Shown: positions 55,422 through 63,513, counted from the first letter of the stretch. The stretch is DNA of 64,000 nucleotides from Methanolobus sp. WCC4 (GCF_038022665.1 NZ_CP150629.1:2090480-2154479), one strand, 5' to 3'. Translations and numbers: made by a program. Notes: generated from the sequence alone by a model not told the origin.

Positions 55422-56023
55422 ATGACATCTCCTTTATCTGTTTCTTATTAGCACTTGACATGGTCCAGAACCGTTTGTCTCGGTCACAGCCCGGCGTTGT
55501 ATGGCGTCTGCAGTTCGGTGCCAAGTAGCTTCACATCTTTGTTGTGAAGTGTTCTTCTGGATATGTCACAATATTTGATAACTGTTCATGATACTTTTTA
55601 AATGTATTGTAAAGAACAATAGAATTTTTCAGCCTGAGTGATCTGAGAAGTACCTATTGTTTGTTCCACAGGAAAGTACCAATTGCATTCCATGGTGCGG
55701 TGTTCTGCTTAATCCATATATCCAATCAAGTCTTACTCACACATTCAACCGATTGAATCAGTGAACGAAACAACATATTTCATTCCGGTTACGATTGCAG
55801 TAATTGTTCAGCAGTGGACCTAGCAGCGTTTCAATATGCAATTCGCATATGAATTATCGAGTATGCCCCCCTCAAAAAGGTCTGATGATTTTCTATTATG
55901 GACTATATCCTGATGATTATAATGAGTAACATTACAAGTTAATTATTAATGAGCAACATATCCGCCAATATTACATAATATAGCAGGTACGCCCTTTTAA
56001 TAAAAAAATAAGACACACGAAAG

Positions 56024-56050
56024 CTTTATTTGCCAAATAAAGTATTATAT
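56024..56050 (+). promoter_or_regulatory. Operator-like palindrome next to a TATA box
   Basis: CTTTATTTG-C-CAAATAAAG (56024-56042) is a perfect 9-bp inverted repeat directly followed by TATTATATG, a TATA-like box. Confidence 0.45.
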
Positions 56051-56058
56051 GCTCTTAT

Positions 56059-56214
56059 ATGAAGCTTGCCCATGATATTGAATGTACGGATGTCTACAAA
56101 ATAGAACCCACAATAATAGTCAAATGGTGCTGCATCACATGGACAGCATTAATAAGTCAAATCCTTATAAGAATGCTTGAATCAAAGGCTTCTGAAGTGA
56201 TAGAGGCGAGATGA
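56059..56214 (+). CDS. Possible 51-residue protein
   Basis: From ATG 56059 the frame reads MKLAHDIECTDVYKIEPTII and ends LESKASEVIEAR before TGA. It lies directly after a palindrome and TATA box, but the ATG would be within about 15 bp of the TATA box, and there is no ribosome site. The end overlaps the duplicated remnant block. I do not recognise it; it may be a fragment. Confidence 0.22.
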   Translation: MKLAHDIECTDVYKIEPTIIVKWCCITWTALISQILIRMLESKASEVIEAR

Positions 56215-56379
56215 ATTAAGAATTACTGAACCCTTTGGAAGACTAAACGTTGACCCAGCAACGTCTGAGCTTATTTACAATATGATTGAGATGTTCGTGA
56301 ATCAGCAGTTTACTTGCAACTGTGCGTGTTCTGTTTAATACGTAACCACAGTATGGCGCAATAGTGTAATTGGACAACT

Positions 56380-56388
56380 CATATATAG
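56380..56388 (+). promoter_or_regulatory. TATA box of the integrase gene
   Basis: CATATATAG lies about 26 bp before ATG 56410, predicting a nearly leaderless transcript. Confidence 0.45.
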
Positions 56389-56409
56389 TGTTGTACAATA
56401 ATTAATTGT

Positions 56410-56754
56410 ATGAAATACATAGGAAAATCAAAGATCACTAAGCATACTGCAAACGCGAAACATACATATCCAAGAGTCAAATTACCGGAGTCACACATCG
56501 AATTAATAGGAGATACAACACATATATTTGAAGGATACTACAAAGGAAAAAAGATACTAGTTTTAGCGTTAGATGAAGACTTTGATGGTGATGTTGTTCA
56601 ATCCATTGTCCAATCACAGGAAAACTCAAATCTAGAAGCTAGGGTTGAAGATTTAGAAAAACTAGTAAAAACACTAATAAGCGAACCAAAGAATTGTGGT
56701 GGGCCCGATGAGATTCGAACTCATGACCCCCGCCGTGTAAAGGCGATGTCATAA
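56410..56754 (+). CDS. SSV-type integrase, N-terminal part
   Basis: The fragment codes for 114 residues: a basic N-terminus (MKYIGKSKITKHTANAKHTY), a small beta domain, a coiled-coil LEARVEDLEKLVKTL, and then a tail translated from the attachment site (CGGPDEIRTHDPRRVKA) that stops three codons after the repeat ends. The tail is antisense to the tRNA. The left-end frame carries exactly the same tail in the same frame and continues into the catalytic domain, so this is the displaced 5' part of the integrase and not a free gene. A TATA box sits 26 bp before the ATG. N-terminal coiled coils are usual for SSV-type integrases. Confidence 0.85.
   Translation: MKYIGKSKITKHTANAKHTYPRVKLPESHIELIGDTTHIFEGYYKGKKILVLALDEDFDGDVVQSIVQSQENSNLEARVEDLEKLVKTLISEPKNCGGPDEIRTHDPRRVKAMS
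56695..56744 (+). other. Right attachment site (attR), inside the intact tRNA-Val gene
   Basis: 50 bp identical to 42137-42186. Here the sequence continues GATGTCATAACCGGC into the tRNA 5' half. Confidence 0.9.
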
Positions 56755-56773
56755 CCGGCTAGACCACGGGCCC
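56697..56773 (-). tRNA. tRNA-Val (anticodon UAC)
   Basis: On the minus strand the gene reads GGGCCCGTGGTCTAGCC at the 5' end and CGGGCCCACCA at the 3' end, with CCA encoded. Acceptor stem GGGCCCG/CGGGCCC is perfect, the D arm is regular, the anticodon stem GCC-TTTACAC-GGC gives anticodon TAC at the expected place, and the T loop is TTCGAAT. It is the integration target of the element; its 3' part is duplicated at 42137. Confidence 0.95.
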
Positions 56774-56791
56774 ACGTTGTTTGCGAATGAA

Positions 56792-56851
56792 GTTGTTCGG
56801 TGGCGCTTTCGCCCTCGAGCAACCCCTAGATGTAACTAGTTGTATATAACC
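56792..56851 (-). promoter_or_regulatory. Promoter and leader hairpin of tRNA-Val
   Basis: On the minus strand GTTATATACA (about 56841-56850) is a TATA box, predicting a start near 56820. The pre-tRNA leader then begins with a hairpin at 56823-56792 (GTTG...GGCG-AAAG-CGCC...CAAC with small internal loops). Confidence 0.5.
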
Positions 56852-57013
56852 TTTATTGATGGAACAGGGAAATATCGGATGATGCTTAAATACTCAGTGC
56901 CTTCTTAGGCTCTGTAGAATATCTCATTTAAATTCATCATGTGATCGAGCGTGCGTGACATGGTTGTAGACCATTATTTTTGCGGGAAACATTGCGGTGT
57001 TTGATCATCGGAA

Positions 57014-57307
57014 TTCAGAGAAGGAGATTAAGGTAACAGATTATCTTATTCATCTTTTCGGATTGTGCCGGCTTCGCCGGACCCTTCGGGATAATCCCGA
57101 TTATTCATGACTTCCGATGAGTTGACCTTATTATCCCCTGTACCATTATGTTTCCGATAGCTCTGCGAAAAATAATAGATAAACAAAGAACAGTACGACC
57201 ACACGCCGCAGGCGGCACATTCCTTCGCTGCCACTCTGAAGACTATTGAAATAATGTAGTTGTTAAAAATTTCTGGTTCTCAAAGGTGTATTGGCAGAAT
57301 TTCTACA
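57014..57307 (+). repeat. Dispersed structured repeat, copy 2
   Basis: From 57066 (TGCCGGCTTCGCCGGACCC) to 57307 it aligns with copy 1. Its upstream flank (AACAGATTAT ... GGATTGTGCCGG, from 57014) is shared with copy 3 but not with copy 1. Helix CGCC-GCA-GGCG replaces the CCAC...GTGG helix of copy 1. It lies just outside the integrated element. Confidence 0.75.
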
Positions 57308-57336
57308 GACCCTCTCCATGATATAGTTGAACAAAA

Positions 57337-57804
57337 TTAACAGTTATATCCTGAGAATTTACCGGTCATCTCAGTGATATCGACCCTTATGACCGCTACC
57401 TTGCCCAGAACCTCATCCGGGTAAGAGTTCTTCATTTCACCGGCATACTTCTCCATCAGAAGATCGAGGGCTTTTACCTTATCCTCTGCATCTGTTATGA
57501 TGGAAGCATTTCCATGACCGATGATACTGTAGTATTTCATGCTCCAGCCACAACTTGTTGGTGCTGGCGTTACCTCAGCCCTGTATTCCATTTCAAAGCA
57601 GATATGGGGGTTCTCATTGATGAGATCCATCTTCTTTCCGGCCTTTGCTGCATGCAGGTAGAGAGCATTATCGTGGTATGCAAAGTTCATCGGTACCACA
57701 TAAGGGACATTATCCCTGCACATGCTAATTCTGCATATGATAGCCTCGTTGAGGATGGTTTCCATCATCATGTCATCCCGGATCTGCTTCTCAGGCCTTC
57801 TCAT
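57337..57804 (-). CDS. NimA-like PNPOx-fold flavoprotein
   Basis: The 155-residue product has the pattern of the nitroimidazole-resistance (NimA) branch of the PNPOx superfamily: MRRPEKQIRD at the start, ILNEAIICRISMCRDNVPYVVPMNFAYHD split over two strands, LYLHAAKAGKKMDLINENP, and a C-terminal FSGYNC. Such proteins bind FMN or heme and are thought to reduce small nitro or redox compounds. ATG 57804 is clear. It is the last gene of a three-gene minus-strand set (Dabb protein, NAD(P)H oxidoreductase, this protein) with a 13-bp gap to its neighbour, so all are probably co-transcribed in a redox or detoxification response. Confidence 0.85.
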   Translation of the reverse strand: MRRPEKQIRDDMMMETILNEAIICRISMCRDNVPYVVPMNFAYHDNALYLHAAKAGKKMDLINENPHICFEMEYRAEVTPAPTSCGWSMKYYSIIGHGNASIITDAEDKVKALDLLMEKYAGEMKNSYPDEVLGKVAVIRVDITEMTGKFSGYNC

Positions 57805-57817
57805 AGCACATCAATCC

Positions 57818-58420
57818 TCAGTCTGTAGCTGGCGGGAAATTTGCATTGATAATATCCTCCACCTCATCCAGCCATTCCTGGCGCTGCTCAGGGGAACTGC
57901 CGGCAATGGTCCTGAACATCCTGCGATGGAAATTGATGACACCACAAAAGTCGAAGATACAGTCCTTCCATATCCTCTCAAGCGGGTCGCCAAAAACAGT
58001 GTTCTCCCGTTCCTCCGGCGTATTGGAAGTATTGAACACTATCGCCGCCTTCGCTTTCAGAAGGCCGATCGGAAGCCCGGAGCCGTCGTCATCCTCAGAG
58101 AACCTGTATGCCACATCCTCCCTGAGCACACGGTCAACCCATCCTTTCAGAATGGCTGGCGGCTGACCCCACCAGTTGGGATGGACGATGATGATTCCAT
58201 CCGCTTCCCTGATCTCTGACCAGTGAGTTAGGACCAGAGGATCATCAGAACGGTCAGCCACAAGTTCCTCACCCTGAAGAATCGGGTCAAACCCTTCTCT
58301 GTGCAGGTCATGGAAACGGACATCATGTCCGCCAGTCTCTAAAGTCTCGACCACCTTTGAAGCAATAGCATGGTTGAAACTCTTCTCATAAGGATGTCCG
58401 AGTATAACAGAGATATTCAC
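57818..58420 (-). CDS. NAD(P)H-dependent oxidoreductase, flavodoxin-like fold (NQO/MdaB type)
   Basis: About 200 residues. The phosphate-binding start NISVILGHPYEKSFNHAIAS, the central ADGIIIVHPNWWGQPPAILKGWVDRVLRE and the later GDPLERIWKD fit the NQO1/MdaB/KefF family, which reduces quinones with two electrons using FAD or FMN. The frame begins at GTG 58429, but GTG 58420 (MNISVILGHP) has AAAGGTGGA 6 nt upstream and matches the family start better. It is the middle gene of the three-gene set. Physiological acceptor unknown; methanophenazine or xenobiotics are possible but this is inference. Confidence 0.88.
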   Translation of the reverse strand: MNISVILGHPYEKSFNHAIASKVVETLETGGHDVRFHDLHREGFDPILQGEELVADRSDDPLVLTHWSEIREADGIIIVHPNWWGQPPAILKGWVDRVLREDVAYRFSEDDDGSGLPIGLLKAKAAIVFNTSNTPEERENTVFGDPLERIWKDCIFDFCGVINFHRRMFRTIAGSSPEQRQEWLDEVEDIINANFPPATD

Positions 58421-58471
58421 AATATCCACCTTTCCAGCACATTACCGCAGAGGATTGGATAGTTAAACCGT

Positions 58472-58774
58472 TCAGATAAGATAATCAACGACCACGCGGT
58501 CTTCAGCTATCTTTCCAACGAATTCCGCAACCTTCAGGTGCTCAGGATGATCCTGGTATACTTTGAGGGCTTCCTCATCCTTGAACTCAGAATAAAGAGC
58601 AACATCATAGGCAGCAGCAGATGAATTGACATTGAGTCCCACTTCGATCATCTCTATCTCAGGTATGACATCCCGGAGGGTCTCAAGCATTTCCTTCATG
58701 AACAGTGCATTCTTGACATTGGTGTTCCCTTCAGCCTGCTCCTTCAATTTCCACATCACTATATGCTTTAACAT
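58472..58774 (-). CDS. Dabb-family (stress-responsive A/B barrel) protein
   Basis: A 100-residue protein with the dimeric alpha/beta-barrel pattern: MLKHIVMWKLKE at the start, a central helix, YDVALYSEFKDEEALKVYQDHPEH and a C-terminal VGKIAEDRVVVDYLI. The YxxHPxH stretch is typical of the Dabb family, named from stress-responsive plant proteins; its substrate in archaea is unknown. ATG 58774 has GAGGTAA 7 nt upstream. It is the first gene of the three-gene redox set, with a 42-51-bp gap to the next. Confidence 0.9.
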   Translation of the reverse strand: MLKHIVMWKLKEQAEGNTNVKNALFMKEMLETLRDVIPEIEMIEVGLNVNSSAAAYDVALYSEFKDEEALKVYQDHPEHLKVAEFVGKIAEDRVVVDYLI

Positions 58775-58885
58775 GAAATTTACCTCATCCTGAAATTGTT
58801 AACATGTATCTTATGTTTAACTATTAACTGAAGGCATGACGTAAGAAAAATCATTGATGTCTATCGCTGATGCCTGACAGAACGC

Positions 58886-58900
58886 CTTATATATATAAAT
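58886..58900 (+). promoter_or_regulatory. TATA box of the MgtE-type transporter operon
   Basis: CTTATATATATAAAT about 28-42 bp before ATG 58928 predicts a start near 58918 and a leader of about 10 nt. Confidence 0.5.
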
Positions 58901-58927
58901 AATAACAAAGTGAAATAGGGCTTTGTA

Positions 58928-59551
58928 ATGGCTCACGATTCAGGTGATGAGGACGAGGACTACGAGATAGAGGTCGTCGAGGAATACATAGGAGATTACG
59001 GAAGTGTACGCTCCATAGTGCGTGAGGCGTTGCCATTCGAGCTCATGGCCACCATCGGAGGTGTCATCTCAGGACTTATCCTCTCAGGTATGAGCAACGA
59101 ACTGGAACTGATACCAGGACTTATCGTCATCACTCCGGCAGTACTGGGAATGCGGGGGAACATCTCCTGTACACTTGGCTCCCGTCTTGGAAGTGCCATA
59201 CATATGGGTCTTATAACAAAGATAGACCGCAATCCCGAGCTTGTGAACAACGTTTCAGGTTCACTTCTTCTCAGTCTAATCATGTCCATAATACTTGGAA
59301 TTGCAGGACATATCATAACCGTCGCACTGGGTCTTCAGAGCGCAGGTGTCTTCAGTCTTACAATGATAGCAGTCCTTGCAGGTGTTTCCTCAGGGCTTAT
59401 CCTGGCAGTTGTAGCGGTCTTCCTTGCACTGGGTATGTTTCGTTTCGGATTCGATCCTGACAACGTAGTTACACCTGCAATTGCCACCATCGGTGACATA
59501 GTATCAATGATAATGCTCTTCCTGGCAGCAAGGGTGGTGCTTATGATATGA
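58928..59551 (+). CDS. MgtE-like divalent cation transporter, first membrane subunit
   Basis: After an acidic 20-residue start (AHDSGDEDEDYEIEVVEEY) come five membrane helices of the MgtE/SLC41 type. The repeat-defining segments are PFELMATIGGVISGLILSG, PGLIVITPAVLGMRGNISCT, GSRLGSAIHMG and, before the last helix, DPDNVVTPAIATIGDIVSM. The usual N-terminal CBS and MgtE_N domains are missing, as in archaeal split forms. With the next gene, which overlaps by 4 bp, it makes the two half-transporters of a heterodimer. The third gene of the operon is a PhoU/TrkA-C regulator. Confidence 0.88.
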   Translation: MAHDSGDEDEDYEIEVVEEYIGDYGSVRSIVREALPFELMATIGGVISGLILSGMSNELELIPGLIVITPAVLGMRGNISCTLGSRLGSAIHMGLITKIDRNPELVNNVSGSLLLSLIMSIILGIAGHIITVALGLQSAGVFSLTMIAVLAGVSSGLILAVVAVFLALGMFRFGFDPDNVVTPAIATIGDIVSMIMLFLAARVVLMI

Positions 59552-60105
59552 GCTACTACACAGTGCGCGGAATAGTCAACAGGGGCTTCCCCATACTCTT
59601 TGTTACGTCCATCATAGGCATATTCTCAGGACAGATACTCAACATCGAGATAGAGAAACTTGTCTCCATGCCGATAATACTCGTACTGATACCCGCACTT
59701 ATCAAGATAGGCGGTGATACCGGAAGTATGCTGGGGGCCAGGCTTTCCTCATCCTTCCATATGGGTCTTGGTAGCCACCTTAGCAGGAACCCTGTTGTCC
59801 GCAACAGCGTCTATGCAGCCATGATAGTAGGACTTACAGCCTGCGTGTTCGTTGCCATAACCGTATGGATAGCAGGGCTGGTATTTGACATGGGGATCCC
59901 ATTCACAAAACTTCTGGCACTTTGCCTGATAGCCGGTTCCTTCGAACTGCTGGTGGTGTTCTCAGCAACCATTGGTATCGCATTTGCATCTCACAGGTTC
60001 GGAGTGGATCCCGATGACACAGTGATCCCGCTTATAGCTACATTCGGTGATCTTATCGGTGTCACAGGGATATTCGCAACCATGCATCTCCTGAACCTTA
60101 TCTAA
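59548..60105 (+). CDS. MgtE-like divalent cation transporter, second membrane subunit
   Basis: A 185-residue paralogue of the preceding subunit with the same order of motifs: ILVLIPALIKIGGDTGSMLG, ARLSSSFHMGLG, and DPDDTVIPLIATFGDLIGV before the last helix. It lacks the acidic N-terminal extension. The ATG overlaps the stop of the first subunit (ATGA), indicating translational coupling and 1:1 production. The two proteins together form the ten-helix pore seen in SLC41-like transporters. Substrate is probably Mg2+ or another divalent ion; direction of transport cannot be read from sequence. Confidence 0.88.
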   Translation: MSYYTVRGIVNRGFPILFVTSIIGIFSGQILNIEIEKLVSMPIILVLIPALIKIGGDTGSMLGARLSSSFHMGLGSHLSRNPVVRNSVYAAMIVGLTACVFVAITVWIAGLVFDMGIPFTKLLALCLIAGSFELLVVFSATIGIAFASHRFGVDPDDTVIPLIATFGDLIGVTGIFATMHLLNLI

Positions 60106-60159
60106 TATATATTTTAAAAACAAAATAAAGAACAAGAATACATTGAACGGTAGAAATCT

Positions 60160-61371
60160 ATGAGTCCCAAGGAAATAAGATATGTCCCACGAAATCTCAA
60201 GGATCTGTTGATCGAGATGAAGGATACTTCCGAACTCATGGTAGACCTTGCATATTCTGCAATGGTGTACGATGACGAGGATATAGCCGAAGAGGTTGTC
60301 CGGCTTGAAGAGAAGATGGATACACTTGACTATCACATGAAAATAGCTGCAATGCTCAGCACAAGGCGTGTCGAGGAAGCTGAGGAGATGTCCGGTGTGC
60401 TTCAGGTAGCACGCGCATCAGAGAACATTGCCAATGCGGCCGGTGATATCGCAAAGATCGTACTGATGGACATGGGTATCCCAATGGAATTAAAACTCGC
60501 AATGCGTGAGGCTGATGAGACCATTACAAGGGCAACGATAGGAGAGGAATCTGAAATTGCCGGCAGGAACCTCGAGGATATCGAATTTGACACTGAGGCC
60601 GGGATGTGGATCATTGCCATCCGCAGGAACGATGAGTGGATCTACGATCCTGATCATGAGACACGATTAAGACCGGACGATGTGCTCTTTGCACGCGGTC
60701 ATGACGAAGGTGTACCTCTTTTCATGGAACTTGTTACCGGAAGGAAGTATATCCCAAGGGAGATCCAGCATGAAAGGTTCCTTATCGACCTTGAAAGAGC
60801 TGTTGACATAATAGTCGAGATGAAGAACATGGGAGAACTTTCAGTAGGACTTGCATATTCCGCTCTTCTCTTCGACAACGAGGACATCGCATACGAGGTC
60901 AGGGCCCTTGAAGTCGAAATGGATTCCATGAAACATGAGCTACAGCACTGGGTCCTTGAGACTGCAAAGCATGTACCGGATGTCAATATCCTTCGTGGCC
61001 TTCTCCAGCTTGCGAACTCAGCAGAGGCAATATCAGATGCTGCATATACCATTGCTGATACGGTCCTCAGGGATATCGATCTTCATCCTATCATCACGAT
61101 AGCCGTAAGGGAATCCGATGAGGTGATCACCAAACTGATCGTACAGGACTGCTCACCTATTATCGAGAAGACATTCGGCCAGTTGAAGCTTGAAACTGAA
61201 ACTGGTGTCCATGTAATGGCTATCAAAAGAGATGAGAGATGGGTCTACAGGCCAAATAAGAGAACTGTTGTCAAAGCAGGTGACATCCTGGTAGCAAGAG
61301 GTTCACACACAGGAGAAGAAGCACTGTTCGAGATGTGTGCCTGTCCGCTTGACGATAAAAATGGATCCTGA
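60160..61371 (+). CDS. PhoU/TrkA-C tandem regulator of the transporter
   Basis: The 403-residue cytoplasmic protein is an internal duplication. Each half has a PhoU-like helical domain (MKDTSELMVDLAYSAMVYDD and MKNMGELSVGLAYSALLFDN) followed by a TrkA-C (RCK_C) domain (AGMWIIAIRRNDEWIYDPD and TGVHVMAIKRDERWVYRPN). TrkA-C domains bind small ligands and control ion channels and transporters. It is the third gene of the MgtE-type operon, 54 bp after the second subunit, so it is very likely the gating or sensing partner. The likely start is ATG 60160. Confidence 0.88.
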   Translation: MSPKEIRYVPRNLKDLLIEMKDTSELMVDLAYSAMVYDDEDIAEEVVRLEEKMDTLDYHMKIAAMLSTRRVEEAEEMSGVLQVARASENIANAAGDIAKIVLMDMGIPMELKLAMREADETITRATIGEESEIAGRNLEDIEFDTEAGMWIIAIRRNDEWIYDPDHETRLRPDDVLFARGHDEGVPLFMELVTGRKYIPREIQHERFLIDLERAVDIIVEMKNMGELSVGLAYSALLFDNEDIAYEVRALEVEMDSMKHELQHWVLETAKHVPDVNILRGLLQLANSAEAISDAAYTIADTVLRDIDLHPIITIAVRESDEVITKLIVQDCSPIIEKTFGQLKLETETGVHVMAIKRDERWVYRPNKRTVVKAGDILVARGSHTGEEALFEMCACPLDDKNGS

Positions 61372-61386
61372 TCCTTTGATCAGGAT
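61365..61386. terminator. Hairpin between convergent regulator and rpiA genes
   Basis: ATCCTGATC-CTTT-GATCAGGAT, a perfect 9-bp stem overlapping the regulator stop codon. Confidence 0.55.
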
Positions 61387-61406
61387 ATTCAATTAAGTAC
61401 TAAGCT

Positions 61407-62099
61407 TTAAGCCAATATTTCTACGGAACCGTCCTTCTTACCGATGTAGACCTCGTCTGCATTGGTAAAGATGCCGTGTTCCACAATTCCGGCAACCTGT
61501 GAAAGGAGAGCTGATGTTACTACAGGATTCTCTATCACACCGAAACTTGCATCGATAACGAAGTTACCGTTATCTGTTATCACAGGACCGTCCTTCCTTG
61601 ATGCAAGACGCAGCTCAGGTTTTCCGCCTATCCTGCATACCTGCTGTGAGACATACTCCTTTGCATAAGGAAGTACTTCCAGTGGCACGTAGTGGTTAAG
61701 CTGCTCACTGTATTTTGATTCATCAGCGACCACAACAAAGCGCTCTGCGGAACGGGATACAACCTTCTCACGTGTGTGTGCTGCACCGCCGCCCTTGATC
61801 ACATTCAGACCTTTATCGATCTGGTCGGCACCATCGATGGCAATATCAAGGTTTGGGTGCTCTGCAAGTGATGTAAGGGTGATACCTGCCTGGATGGCGA
61901 GCATCTCTGACTGGTATGATGTCACTACTGCAATTATGTCAAGACCTTCGTCAACACGCCTTCCAAGCTCGGCTATGGTATAGGCGGTGGTGGAGCCGGT
62001 ACCAAGACCGACGACCATGCCATCCTGCACAAGGTCTGCTGCAGCGATACCTGCAGCTTTCTTCTCAGGACTCTCTCCTGTTGGGTTCCTTTCTTTCAT
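61407..62099 (-). CDS. rpiA: Ribose-5-phosphate isomerase A
   Basis: A 230-residue enzyme interconverting ribose 5-phosphate and ribulose 5-phosphate. The phosphate-binding loop [12 protein letters not shown], the catalytic-region [20 protein letters not shown] and the [13 protein letters not shown] segment are all present. Archaea use RpiA in the ribulose monophosphate or non-oxidative pentose route to make nucleotide precursors. ATG 62099 lies 22 bp after the aspS stop codon on the same strand, so the two form an operon. Full length, nothing unusual. Confidence 0.95.
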   Translation of the reverse strand: MKERNPTGESPEKKAAGIAAADLVQDGMVVGLGTGSTTAYTIAELGRRVDEGLDIIAVVTSYQSEMLAIQAGITLTSLAEHPNLDIAIDGADQIDKGLNVIKGGGAAHTREKVVSRSAERFVVVADESKYSEQLNHYVPLEVLPYAKEYVSQQVCRIGGKPELRLASRKDGPVITDNGNFVIDASFGVIENPVVTSALLSQVAGIVEHGIFTNADEVYIGKKDGSVEILA

Positions 62100-62121
62100 G
62101 AACTTATCCGCCTTATCAGGG

Positions 62122-63453
62122 TTATGGTGAAAGTCTGCGCCTGTCCCTTGGGAAGAGTACTACATCACGGATGTTGTCTACACCAAGCATTGTCATGACA
62201 AGTCTCTCGCAACCGATACCCCATCCTGCATGTGGTGGCATACCGTATCTGAAAGCCTTGAGATAGAACTCGAATCCTTCTGGGTCAAGACCCTGTGACT
62301 CGATCCTCTCGATGAGAAGCTCAGGGATGTGTATACGCTGTGCACCTGATGAGAGTTCCATTGTCCTGTGCATCATATCGAATCCCTTTGAAAGGATCGG
62401 GTTGTCCTCGTAAGGCATTGCATAGAACGGCTTGATCTCGGTTGGCCAGTCGATGATGAAATAGTGTGATTCGCCGGTCTCTTTGAACACATACTCACCG
62501 ATAGTATGCTCGGCAGCGGTTCCAAGGTCGTCTCCCCAGTTGAGCATCTCGTCTGTGTTCGCGTTGACGATCTCGATCGCCTCGTCATAGGTGACTCTCT
62601 TGAATGGAACCTGTGGGACCTTAAGTTCGACACCAAGGACTGCAAGTGAGTCTGATGCGTTCTCAATGACCTGCTCGTAGATGTAGGCCACCATGTTCTC
62701 AAGCACTTCCATTACATCGAAGTGGTCACAGAAACTTGCCTCGATATCAATGGATGTTGCTTCGTTGAGGTGCCTGCGGGTGTCGTGTTCCTCTGCCCTG
62801 AAGATAGGACCGATCTCGAATACCCTGTCAAGTCCGCCTGACATGAGGATCTGCTTGAAGAGCTGAGGACTCTGGTTGAGGAATGCCTCCCTGTCGAAGT
62901 ATGTGATCGGGAAGAGTGATGTTCCACCTTCTGTTGCTGTTGCAACGACCTTTGGACTGGAGGTCTCGATGAAGCCGTTATCTGTAAGGTATCCTCTGAC
63001 TGCCTTGAGGACTTCGTGTCTTACCTTGAAGACAGCTGTTGTTCCCTCACGCCTGAGGTCGATGAACCTTGAATCAAGACGTGTGTCAAGTTCTGCCTCT
63101 ACCTTTCCGGTGGTGTCCATTGGGAGTGGTGATTCTGCCTCGTTGAGGAGCTTTATCTCATCAGGGATGAGCTCATATCCGTTTGGAGCCTTACCTTCCG
63201 GCTTGACGCTTCCTGTGATGGAAACTACGGATTCCCTGACAAGTTTCCTTGCCTGGTCCAGAAGTTCCGGGTCAGTCTTCTTCTTCACGAGTGTGATCTG
63301 GGATCTTCCTGTACGGTCCCTGACCACAACAAAACAAATTCCACCAAGGTCACGTACCTCGTGTACCCAGCCAGCTACAGTGACCTTCTGGTCACCCACT
63401 TCCTCCGGGTCAATCTGTGACGCATAATGTGTTCTGAGATCTGCTAATGACAT
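62122..63453 (-). CDS. aspS: Aspartyl-tRNA(Asp/Asn) synthetase, archaeal type
   Basis: A 443-residue class IIb synthetase: OB-fold anticodon-binding domain ([15 protein letters not shown]), then the catalytic domain with motif 2 ([14 protein letters not shown]) and motif 3 ([15 protein letters not shown]). The His in WVHEVRD is the residue associated with non-discriminating enzymes (discriminating ones often have Trp), so it probably also charges tRNA-Asn for the transamidation route; this is an inference from known mutants. The bacterial insertion domain is absent. The ATG at 63453 follows AGGTGAATAT. It heads the aspS-rpiA operon. Confidence 0.95.
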   Translation of the reverse strand: MSLADLRTHYASQIDPEEVGDQKVTVAGWVHEVRDLGGICFVVVRDRTGRSQITLVKKKTDPELLDQARKLVRESVVSITGSVKPEGKAPNGYELIPDEIKLLNEAESPLPMDTTGKVEAELDTRLDSRFIDLRREGTTAVFKVRHEVLKAVRGYLTDNGFIETSSPKVVATATEGGTSLFPITYFDREAFLNQSPQLFKQILMSGGLDRVFEIGPIFRAEEHDTRRHLNEATSIDIEASFCDHFDVMEVLENMVAYIYEQVIENASDSLAVLGVELKVPQVPFKRVTYDEAIEIVNANTDEMLNWGDDLGTAAEHTIGEYVFKETGESHYFIIDWPTEIKPFYAMPYEDNPILSKGFDMMHRTMELSSGAQRIHIPELLIERIESQGLDPEGFEFYLKAFRYGMPPHAGWGIGCERLVMTMLGVDNIRDVVLFPRDRRRLSP

Positions 63454-63513
63454 ATATTCACCTGATCATTGTATTAATATAATAGACTGATTCGCTAATA
63501 CCTAATTTATTCG

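Larger units (their letters stand above)
51816..56332. repeat. Family of twelve AGAACAC motifs
   Basis: Copies of AGAACAC are at 51816, 51987, 52754 and 54222 (plus strand) and, read on the minus strand, at 51914, 52858, 53711, 54344, 54736, 55549, 55700 and 56326. Most continue with a CA- or CC-rich tail such as AGAACACGTCCTGCAGTGG, AGAACACGCCACGCAGTGC and AGAACACGCACAGTTGC. A thirteenth copy, AGAACACCCACAGG, is at 42247 just inside the left end. The copies at 53711 and 54344 share more: GTGTTCTAAC, then TAG, eight bases, CCTAGGT. Confidence 0.7.
55422..56409. other. Gene-poor region before the integrase N-part
   Basis: It contains three AGAACAC copies and the duplicate gene remnant near 56187-56310, which is followed by an AGAACAC copy. 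A 15-bp sequence TGACCCAGCAACGTC at 56251-56265 is the exact inverse of GACGTTGCTGGGTCA at 52093-52107. Confidence 0.5.
42137..56744 (+). mobile_element. Integrated SSV-type element in tRNA-Val (about 14.56 kb)
   Basis: The element is bounded by 50-bp perfect direct repeats (42137-42186 and 56695-56744) that correspond to the 3' part of the tRNA-Val(UAC) gene; the intact tRNA is at the right end. The integrase gene is split by the insertion, with its 3' part at the left end and its 5' part at the right end, both open in the same frame across the repeat. The excised circle would be 14,558 bp. Contents: split integrase, RHS-repeat protein, 594-residue companion, a 208-residue unknown, and about 5 kb of repeat-rich gene-poor DNA. 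No capsid gene is recognisable, so plasmid or virus status is open. Confidence 0.85.

Noticed and set aside
56695-56754. Protein tail PDEIRTHDPRR at the end of the 56410 frame
   Set aside because: Taken alone this is the well-known false tail produced when a frame runs antisense through a tRNA. I kept the frame as real only because the left-end integrase frame carries the same tail in the same phase, as expected for a split integrase.
57046-57234. Small minus-strand proteins in the dispersed repeat (MAAKE-type frames in copies 1 and 2)
   Set aside because: The frames are partly similar between copies, but substitutions follow base-pairing and not codon positions, and copy 3 lacks the frame. 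A structural explanation fits better.
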